Shown here piece after piece: positions 56,011 to 64,000 of a stretch of DNA of 64,000 nt. Positions within the stretch are counted from its first letter, which is position 1; each line of letters starts with the position of its first letter. Below the pieces are notes generated by a model. That model had not been told where the DNA came from. It saw only the letters and a list, made by a program, of their open reading frames with translations, and made no database searches. A program made the translations under genes and the position numbers. This DNA comes from Isoetes taiwanensis. Taxonomy: Eukaryota > Streptophyta > Lycopodiopsida > Isoetales > Isoetaceae. The stretch spans positions 12,036,787-12,100,786 of the forward strand of contig JAJEKV010000005.1 in NCBI GenBank assembly GCA_021234155.1. Reading direction: 5' to 3'.

Positions 56011-57240
56011 TTAACTCTTTGCAGCCTCAAATCCTATCAAACAATTTACTATTTAGTATATCAGCTGCAAGAAAGTAAGTAGTTGTTTGAATAGTGAACA
56101 TGGCAATTTCTATTATTGTATGGGAATGTCCCCTTGCTTTGCATGCCATTTCAGAGAAACAAAGTTTAAACTAGCAGTAGTGCAGGCTTGGGGCAAAGGG
56201 TCGGGCGAGTTGTATATAGGAGATCCATAATCATTTAAACACTCTATCCTTTTTCTATATGGAGGAAGAAAAACAAGGTAAGGTATTATTAATTGCCACT
56301 TAATTTAAACACTCTTTCGTGAATCTCTCCTAATGCCAAATATTTTAGGTGTAAGGGTATGAATCTTTATTGTACAAGGATTCTACTTTAAGAAAGCGGT
56401 AATGACCCCCAAGAGGCCACTATGTGTTTTAAGGGTCTCGTAATGCAAAGGAAAAAATGTAGGACCTAGTCTCGTAATACAACGGAAAAAATGTAGGACC
56501 TAAAGGAAAAATGTAAAATGTTCTTTAAACCTTTGTCCCGTTACGTTGGCAAATAGTTTTTACAAGTTTTTTGTTGGGGAAAAAAATGTTTATTAAAAAA
56601 ATATGGGTTTTTTATGCGTGATGAACCATTGAGAGTTCATATAAATATAGAGGGAAAAGACGTAGCTAAAAATGAAAAAGAGAAATAAAGAAGCTTATAT
56701 TGTTTTAAGGGCTTATCAAGACATATATAAGTATACATCAACGTGATATGGGAACACGTGTCTGATCCAGCAACAGTGTAACGCTTGGGTTCCGGCTTCG
56801 TGAATGGTTTCCGGCTTCGTGAATGGGAAAAAAAAAATAAGGATAAGGGTCGAGGTCCGGAGCACCGCCATCGCAGCTTGGGGAAGCGACATCAAATTCA
56901 TCGAGGTCCGGAGCACCGACATCGCCACAGCTGGAAAAGGAAAGAAGTTCGTAAGAAACTCTTAAGGTTAGGTTTAGTTTTTTGGCAAGCGGTGAGTCTA
57001 AAGCACCGTTCTGGACAGAAATCCGTGAGCAGCTAAGGCCAAAATGGATTTTTGTGATAGAGAAAATGGTAATGGAGGCGCAAATAAGAGCTCCATGCCC
57101 TAATCTTCGAAGAAAGAACAGAGCTTGCCGGATTTGGATGGCCTATACTCAAATCAGAGAAGATATGTCTGATTCATGATCTGGGTAAGAGATTCAAATC
57201 ACTCTTGGTGCATTGACATCATTTTTTTCTGTTATTGAGC
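56011..57240. other. ERF copy 3 downstream flank and unassigned sequence
   Basis: 56016-56360 is the ERF 3' flank. 56361-56740 is AT-rich and without features. 56780-57180 has direct repeats GGTTCCGGCTTCGTGAATGG (56789, 56808) and GAGGTCCGGAGCACCG (56852, 56900) and frames such as EIREQLRPKW and MAYTQIREDM that may be an upstream exon of the methyltransferase-like gene. I cannot confirm this. Confidence 0.5.
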
Positions 57241-57698
57241 CTCAGATGCTAACTTGATTGATGCATGCCAAACTAGAAGGTTTTGTGCAACGACAACAAC
57301 CGACATCCTGCTTGATCATGGTTGCATTAGGAGTGAACCCATTCAGGTTTGTGCAATGTATTTGGATCCAAAACATCAGGCTCTAGATGTCGTTTACAGC
57401 TCTGAATAGCATTGGAAAATCGTTTTGGGTAACAATATTTTCTGCTTGCTGATAAAGATGATCATTATGCACAAGTTTTGTATCTATTTAGCAGGATTGC
57501 AGGCATGACCAAAGCCAAAGTTTATCATATCATCATGTTTCTCAGATCTGCCCATTTGCCAAACTACATGTACAGTCAAAGTCAGATTCAAGGTAGTTCT
57601 CATGTTTTCCTTGGGGCTTATGAAGAACAAGGCTGGGAGAGCAAAAAAAATATCAAGGAGTTCCAATATTACATGACTCATGTCACGATAAACAGAAG
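57241..57698 (+). pseudogene. Amino-methyltransferase-like gene, left part
   Basis: Two adjoining frames encode TDILLDHGCIRSEPIQVC, ALDVVYSSE (then a TAG stop and a frame shift), then LADKDDHYAQVLYLFSRIAG, VYHIIMFLRSAHLPN and SHVFLGAYEEQGW. The spacing resembles the middle part (motifs V-VIII) of beta-class DNA amino-methyltransferases, where a strand and helix precede a K-x-N-P-x-P-like loop. The catalytic (D/S/N)PP(Y/W) motif expected just upstream was not found intact. The frame ends INRS at 57698, exactly where the 4.37 kb TIR element begins; the right part resumes at 62067. Confidence 0.6.
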
Positions 57699-58047
57699 CA
57701 TTAGGGCGGATTTGGGGTCTAAAAATGGCCTCCTATCAGCCATTCCACGTCATATTTCCGCTCCTTTTTTCCCATGCCACCTAGGATACCAAAATCTCAT
57801 CATTACAGATTTACTTGGAATATTCACGGAATAAGGGGGATCGCGCATTCATGGCGCCATATGTATTTAATTCTGTTGGTTATCAGACAGACTGATGCAA
57901 CATGTGGCGCTTCTAAAAGCCACTTGCATTATAGCATACCGCAACTCATGGCGGTGTCTCTTGGTTTGTCGGATACCAAGCGTCGCGTGTCCACCGATTC
58001 TTGTGCTATTTTCATTTAGAGGCCATGGCCATACAAGCTTCCCGCCT

Positions 58048-58395
58048 TCCACATTTCAAAATTTGAATGTGTAGGTTGAAGCTTTGTATCGAACTTTCAT
58101 TTCGGTAGGCGCAGTCACGCCTTATGGGTGGTTCACATGGAGAAGTTTAGGCCCTCCCGAGTTACAGCGAAGTCGGCCGATTAAAATTCATTGTTTGCAT
58201 CGGCTCACGCAAGTTGGATCTTCGCGAGGGCTGATTTTTTTCAAAAGCGGGGCTGAATGTTTTTGCCTCGGCCCAAGTTCACATGTTTTAAGCCCGGTAG
58301 CTTCGCAGATTCGTCCATGTGAACCCGGCGTGCCGGGATCTTTACTTCATCCCAATACGGGCTTCCGCCCCTACAATTCGAAATTTGAATTTGCT
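58048..58395. repeat. Imperfect foldback inside the TIR element
   Basis: Left blocks AATTTGAATGTGTAGG, CAGTCACGCC and GGTTCACATGGA (58063-58142) have inverted partners TCCATGTGAACC, GGCGTGCCGGG and CTACAATTCGAAATT (58314-58390). Overall similarity is moderate. It is probably a nested MITE. Confidence 0.55.
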
Positions 58396-58479
58396 TAATG
58401 TATAAAAGCATGGATTGTAGGAGAATGGACTTTTCAATTTCCATATGCACGTTGCAAATTTCAAAAAGCGAGGTTAGAA

Positions 58480-58881
58480 ATGCGGACGTTAAACTCACCT
58501 GAAGCGGGTATTGTCTTTGGGGCATACAAATTGTACACCTTCATTTCTCGTAGATGCGATCCATGCAGTGTGGAAGCTCCAAATGATGTGTGGATAAGGA
58601 TCCAACTGACTCACAAATATGCTCCAGTCTTCAATCGCAAAAAAAGAGGTCTAAAAAATAAGAACTTAGACCTCGACGTGTTGCGTCTTGCAGGCTCAAA
58701 AAGTGTCGACATCTGGGAGGATGGCAGTTTATATCTATTGGATCCGTTGAGTGGCAAGAAACCGTCATTTTGGGACATTTCAAGTTTAGTCCGATTTTGT
58801 GGTGACGGTAACTCTGGCCTCCTGGGATATTGTGAGAGATTGAGAGGGGGCGAAGGCATTGAATCGAATCTGATTCCTTGA
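58480..58881 (+). other. Uncharacterised 133-codon ORF inside the TIR element
   Basis: Begins ATG at 58480 and is open to 58881, with protein-like composition: FISRRCDPCSVEAPNDVWIR, KSVDIWEDGSLYLLDPLSGK and FWDISSLVRFCGDGNSG. I do not recognise a family. It could be a captured exon, a remnant of the element's own protein, or an exon of the split host gene. No neighbouring coding sequence supports a choice. Confidence 0.35.
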
Positions 58882-59456
58882 GATGAGCCGCTTCCGAGAA
58901 GGAAGGGGAAATGTCCATGAAGATGCTAATAAATGACATTATACTTTGCAATGTGAAGGGTTTATACATTCTTGAAGTACAAAGGTTATGGTGTTTGTGT
59001 TTAGATACCTCTAATACAAGAAGTCTTTGACTACTTTTCACAATAGATTCCTTTAAAAATCTATTGCTATTTAAATTATAGCAAAAATGAGTCTTGAAAC
59101 TCTTTAAGTAGTAGAAGAACTCTTTGACTAGTTATCCATTTGATGACCATTTTTTAAGAAAATATGATATGTGACATTCTTATATGCAAACATTCATAAA
59201 ATTTATGAACATTGAAGGTCAAAGCCATCCTTGTTTAAAGAGGATCATATGATCTTGAATCTTCATGCTGTGAAGTAATTGCATATAAAGAAATTAAGCA
59301 CAGTGTGATCCTTGCGTAAAAAGTAAATAGAAACACAAATATTGAACTTACAACTTAGCGTAAACAAATAGTATTTTAATAAACCAACACTTTACATACT
59401 AACACTTTACACTTTAAATAAGATATTTCTTTCTTTCCTTTTACTTGAAAGCTATT
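58882..59456. other. Unassigned AT-rich interior
   Basis: No gene or strong repeat. CTCTTTGACTAGT/GTCTTTGACTACT words recur and CACAGTGTGATCC at 59287 is a stray half of the hairpin motif of the array that follows. Confidence 0.5.
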
Positions 59457-60480
59457 TTTTTTTCAAGATGGATCACACCAAGCGAATATTACATATGCAA
59501 AAAAAAAGGGACACACTAAATTCGCATGGTGTGATCCACTTTCTTATTTGTTGTCAAATTAAAATTAAACACAAGTACTCATTCCTATTTGTATCTAAAA
59601 TGCTTTACCACTCTTAAGTACATAAGTCATTATCCCTTTTCAAAGAGCATATTATTTTTCAAGAAGGATCACACCAAGCGAATAGTACATATGCAACAAA
59701 AATGGAACACACTAAATTCGCATCGTGTGATCCACTTTCTTATTTGTTTTCAAATTAAAATTAAACACAAGTACCCCTTCGCATTTAATGCTTTACCACC
59801 CTAAGTGCATAAAGTTATTAGTCCTTTTCAAAGAATAGAATAGAATAGAATAGTTTTTTTAACGTCCACGGAGACCAATAGGTCATGGGACCCATACAAT
59901 GGGCTAGTACAATCATTACTACTAGGATTAAAAAAACCCTGCCTCGAAAGGTTTTCAAGGGAAAAACCTTTGCAGTAATGATGATACTAGACAAGCAGAG
60001 ATAATGACTACTGAGGGCTCAGTAATTGCTGACGTTTATCTAGAACCTCAAGTATGTATAATGCCAAGTCATGCACAGATGGTGCTCTGAGAAGTTGTGG
60101 AAGCGTGGAATGGAATGCTAAGGTCAAGCAAGCATCACATCAAGCATCCTATTTGCATCTAAAATACTTTACCAACTCTAGTAGTACATAAAGTTATTAG
60201 CCTTTTTCAAAAAGCAAACACTTTATCAATAAATGAGCACGTCACATATCCACACTTAACTTCAAATAAGACACATATATATTTCTTTTATTAAAAGATA
60301 ATCAAAGTAATTTTACTATAGGAAGTCATCTTTTTCCAAAAACATCACACCAAGCGAATTTTGTATAAGCTGAAAGGTTGGAATATACTAAATTCACATG
60401 GTGTGATCCACTTTCTTGTTTGTTGTCAATAGATAATAACACCAAGTCCCTCATCAATAGTCTCCCATTTGCATATAAAA
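59457..60480. repeat. ~195 bp tandem units each containing a hairpin
   Basis: Each unit has an inverted repeat GGATCACACCAAGCGAAT ... ATTCGCATGGTGTGATCC, at 59470-59537, 59666-59733 and 60343-60409, followed by CCACTTTCTTATTTGTT and a tail block with CTTTACCAC and TACATAA. A degraded tail of a further unit lies at 60148. Subtracting the 295 base LINE insertion, the last spacing is two unit lengths. A looser relative is at 61101-61170. Confidence 0.82.
59832..60126 (-). mobile_element. 5'-truncated copy of LINE 1
   Basis: Nearly identical to 14302-14590, the 3' end of LINE 1, including the (CTATT)n tail (minus strand), GGTCTCCGTGGAC and AAAGGTTTTTCCCTTGAAAA. It is a dead-on-arrival insertion of about 295 bases within the hairpin array. 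The high identity indicates that this LINE family was recently active. Confidence 0.85.
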
Positions 60481-62005
60481 TATGTATCATTCCAAGTTAT
60501 ATTATGTTTTATGAACTAAACTTTATCAAAGAGGGTCCCAAAGCAAAATACAAACACTTAATCAATAAGCCAACACTTTACCAACAACCAAAGCTTTATT
60601 AAATAAGATTTTTATGTTATTTTATCAAACCTAACAATGTTTCCATATGTGACACTTTGAGTTAACTGATCCAAAGGCTCATGAAAGTGACATTTTATAC
60701 AATATATCTTTGGAGCTTTTGTGTCGTGGCATTAGTAAACACCTCTAATGGAGCAAATATTTTGTAACTCATTTTTTCAACAACCCTGGATGCATGTCTT
60801 ATCAAACATTTCTTCATTGCAAGGACACCATTCTCATAAGGCTTGCACAATTAAACTAAAAGAGGTCATGGGGCGACTTTCAAGCTCGGCTCCCACAACT
60901 TTACAACGTAAAACTAGATGCCCATTGCCACGAATGTATATCTTGGAAAAGCATGTCTCTTATGTCCATATGTTAGACAACAACGATGCTAGTAATGCTT
61001 TTCCCTAGTCTCAAATCCCGACATCGATAAATATAGCCCAAAGAAAATATTTGATTCGGTGAGTGAATATAAATCAAGAAGAGGGAAAAAAAAAGCAAAA
61101 GGATCACATGACGAAAATCTCACTACACATTTACAAAGTGCATATGCATTTTAAGCATGGTGTGATCCATGTATTATTGAGGGTGCAAATTTGCAAATAT
61201 CCTCCTCTTCAAATCCCCCCCCCCTCCCTTCCCTTTTTTTTTTTTGTAATATACTATCCATAGCATTTATTTTGAACCCTATAGTTCTACCTATTCATTC
61301 GCGTATGAATGTCGCTCCCACATGTAACTCCATAGTCACCCTTCGTTAAGGATAGCATTCTCACCCACGAGCCTATGGATAGATATCCTTCCACCGCCAT
61401 GCCTTTATTGTTTTGTAAGTGATGAACTACTTGAAAGCAATGTAGGAGTACTAGGAGCAATGATGGATGCAATTAGAGATACAGTCGGTCGTTGAATTGT
61501 AAGAATGAATGGCGGGGGAGCAATACGATGAATGGGAAGAGCTTTGAAAGTAGGAAAAACTTCGGAATGAAAATTTGGGTAGTAAAACATGGCATGTAAC
61601 GTACGTTTGCTTGTCCGCACATCGCCTCGCCGTTGTTGCTTAACTCTATGCTCGCCCCGCAAAAACACAGACACTATTGGAGACTTGGATTCCAAATGAA
61701 GAGCGAAGGCGGAGAGGATGCACGTAGCGGCGCTAATGTGAACAATGGAAATCTTGGTGCCAAAATTTGATAAGATGATTGGTGCATGTGGGCATGTGCA
61801 CAGTAGGCAGGAAAAATAGCCATTATTTTGGTCCGCGATACGATTTTCGAAAAATGCGGGCCATTAATGTGGTTGCAATGAATGCACAAACATGTCCTAT
61901 GAAATTTTGCCATGTGGATGCCAAGTAAGCCTGCTCCTCTTTCTACTTGCCAACTAATACTGACTTTGGAAAAAAATGCGCAAACATCATTGGTCGCGAG
62001 AAACA
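60481..62005. other. Unassigned right part of the TIR element
   Basis: No gene recognised. A C-run/T-run (61217-61246) and the loose hairpin relative at 61101-61170 are the only distinct features. Confidence 0.5.
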
Positions 62006-62066
62006 TGACGTGGAATTCTGGCATCCAAGATATGGGCCATTTTGAGACCCCAAATCCGCCCTAATG

Positions 62067-63069
62067 TGAGGCTCGTGTGTTGCCTGTGAAGCTGAAACTT
62101 GAGCTACGGCTGACTCAGGTGACCAATGCACCGAAAAGCACGCCCCTTCCGAAATATCCATTAACTGGTGACGAAGAGGTGGATATAAAAACAAAGGAAA
62201 AATATTTGGAGTATTTTACAGGTAAACCCAAGTTCTCTTGGGCAGCAATGGATGGCGATTTCGTCCATAAGAGTCAGGCAAAGACATCATATATTTACAA
62301 CATGGTAAAGGAGTTGGTTCCACTGGACGGTTGTGTTCTTGATTTTTTCTCGGCCGGCACAGCTTCAAAAGTTGCTCTGATGCAAGGAAAATGCAGTGTT
62401 TCCTTTGAATATGACGATAAGGTATGCCGTTTTCTCAGATCCTTCTTTGAAACTCTAAAGAAAATGGCAAGGCCTGCCAAAGAAGAGGAAGAAGAAAATG
62501 CTATGCCAGATAAGCCAAACAGTTCAGACATGCCGGACATCAAAATAACTCAGGAGATAGAACTTAGCAAGATGGATCAAATACTGGATGCTATGGATCA
62601 GAAAAGTTTCCAAGAGAGGTTACAGGAAACCAGGGCACTGCTAGAACAAACAGAAAAGGCAACTGCTGAGCTCGATCCATAGTTCAAAAAACTGGAGGCA
62701 CTGAACAAAAATTTTGAGAAGATTCTGTCAGTGATAACAGGTTCTGTAGAAAAGCCGCTTCATAATTTCGAATATATGGGAATGTCTGATGATGCATCTG
62801 GAAGTGGTAGACTCGATGGCGATCATTCACCAAAAAGACAGAAGTTGGTTCGCTCTACAAAATACTCTATGGCATTCGAGGATGAATTGATGGATAGTTA
62901 TCAGATGTCAAGGCATGTGCAAGAGATAGCTATCGCAATGGATGTGGATATGCCAAATACTACAGGATATACAGAAATGGACACATCACAGGCAATTGCC
63001 GCAGGAAAGGAGCACGTTAGAAGAATAGCTGCAGAGGTTGGCAATCATGTAGAAAATATCAATCCATGA
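62067..63069 (+). pseudogene. Amino-methyltransferase-like gene, right part (with in-frame TAG)
   Basis: From 62067 one frame runs to the stop at 63067-63069, broken only by TAG at 62680-62682. It reads EARVLPVKLKLEL, GKPKFSWAAMDGDFVHKSQA, then TSYIYNMVKELVPLDGCVL and LDFFSAGTASKVALMQGK with CSVSFEYDDK. This corresponds to the C-terminal motif X/I region of N4-cytosine/N6-adenine (beta-class) methyltransferases (bacterial consensus VLDPFCGSGTT ... GIEID), which binds S-adenosylmethionine. An acidic KEEEEE segment, a heptad-like stretch (MDQILDAMDQKSFQERLQET, ALNKNFEKIL) and a nuclear-localisation-like SPKRQKL follow. The Gly positions of motif I are altered (AGTAS). There is no evident 5' start; the gene continues from 57698. 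Confidence 0.6.
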
Positions 63070-64000
63070 TTACCTTTTCTGTAATTATACTTCTTTGAAA
63101 ATACATGCTTTCTGATGTGTGCGAATTTTAATGAATATATTTGTCTAAAAGATCGCGACCGCGATTATTCCGACAAGATCTGTCTATTTTTTAGATTAAT
63201 ATTAGGTAATTGCAAGCAGTAAACTCTTTACATGTTGCCTTGCTTTCTTGTCCAAACTATCGCCATGGCGATCTTTGGGAGCAGGAGTGATGCTTTTGGA
63301 ACCCCATAGTTAATGTTATGAAACCTAGAAGCTATAGTTGTACAAGAGATTTTCGCGCTTGTAATTTTTTCAAGCTGATTTACTAATTAGTAACACTTCA
63401 TTCTGATTGCATACAACCATTTTTTAGTTTGCCTGACATGACCACGACCTATTTCGTTCTCAAACGAGAAAAATAATTAATGAAATCTTGCTTTTTGATT
63501 CATAGTTCCATGCTCATGAAGACCATTTCTAGCGCATTTAAAGTTATCCATCATGATGTGTGTGTGTTGAAATTGGAGACAAGGAAAATAAACATTTTTG
63601 CATCAAATTTAAGTTGTTACATGATTTTCTTATACCAGAGGCAAGTGTAATCAATCAATAAATTTAAGGAAGTATAATTTGGTCATGGAAAGTTATGAGT
63701 TTAGCAAATGTTTGCTTAGGTACATGTGGTGGTGCCATCTACGTAATGGTATCGTCCTTTAGTATATTGACTACCATTTGCAAAATGCTTTATTGGGTGG
63801 GGAAAAAAAAGCATACAAACGAAAAGGGTTGAGGGTTTAGGTATTTAACAACGATCTTATAGGTGTTTCAACCTTGAAATTTTTTGTTTTAGTATTGAAC
63901 GAATAAGTTTTAAGCTAGCTGGTTAACTCTTTACAATTGATTTTGCCCTACACTCTATTTTCTCAACTCTCAACGGATTGGTTGAAAATGTTGTGGCAGA
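63070..64000. other. Downstream of the methyltransferase-like gene, no gene seen
   Basis: AT-rich non-coding sequence. AATGAATATATTT (63131) could serve polyadenylation. A palindrome ATCGCGACCGCGAT lies at 63152. No ORF or known repeat is supported to the window end. Confidence 0.5.

Larger units (their letters stand above)
57699..62066. mobile_element. 4.37 kb TIR element splitting the methyltransferase-like gene
   Basis: The ends CATTAGGGCGGATTTGGGGT (57699) and its exact inverted partner ending at 62066 match perfectly for 22 bases and imperfectly for about 60. Joining the flanks directly (...AACAGAAG + TGAGGCTCG...) gives a continuous reading frame, so no target duplication was made. The 540 bp element at 53189 has the same CATTAG terminus and also no duplication, so both probably belong to one transposon family. 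No transposase was recognised; the interior holds an unknown ORF, a foldback, a hairpin array and a LINE fragment. Confidence 0.75.

Overview
This window reads as nuclear DNA of a plant, most likely a seed-free vascular plant such as a fern (low to moderate confidence on the clade). The plant assignment rests on AP2/ERF genes, fragments of plant-type HMG-CoA reductase and a UDP-glycosyltransferase, plant-type LINEs, a Copia element, Helitrons and tRNA-related SINEs. The fern-like guess rests mainly on a bacterial-type (beta-class) amino-methyltransferase gene remnant near the right end. The window is gene-poor and dominated by nested transposable elements and short tandem duplications; the only clearly intact genes are two small intronless AP2/ERF genes.

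Layout: 1-6.3 kb holds purine-rich (GA) tracts, a ~115 bp repeat family, a five-copy array of ~430 bp units and a tRNA-related SINE. 6.5-13.6 kb holds two Helitrons in succession; the first carries a broken HMG-CoA reductase fragment, and the second sits inside the 3' flank of a lost ERF gene copy. 14.3-17.9 kb is a decayed reverse-strand LINE. 17.9-21.9 kb has head-to-tail SINE copies. 21.9-25.6 kb has reverse-strand Copia pieces. 26.4-32.1 kb is a 5.7 kb Helitron carrying a UDP-glycosyltransferase signature fragment and a perfect 126 bp inverted repeat; its empty site can be read from two paralogous flanks inside the window.

32.8-36.4 kb has an intact ERF gene and a deleted ERF pseudogene. 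38.7-53.1 kb is a 14.4 kb nested insertion (a two-ORF LINE, a field of diverged palindromes, and a second, forward-strand LINE) that separates an ERF gene from its own upstream sequence. 54.1-56.0 kb carries that intact ERF gene and a frameshifted tandem copy. 57.2-63.1 kb is the methyltransferase-like gene, split by a 4.37 kb terminal-inverted-repeat element which, if removed with no target duplication, leaves the two halves in frame.

The ERF copies with their shared flanks are the framework of the window. A roughly 1-3 kb ERF unit was duplicated several times, and Helitrons, LINEs and TIR elements landed in the copies. Because the copies are paralogous, several insertions can be dated relative to each other and their empty sites read directly. 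Many differences between repeat copies fall at CAG/CTG and CG sites, which may be methylation-related sequencing error, so frameshifts inside repeats should be read with care.
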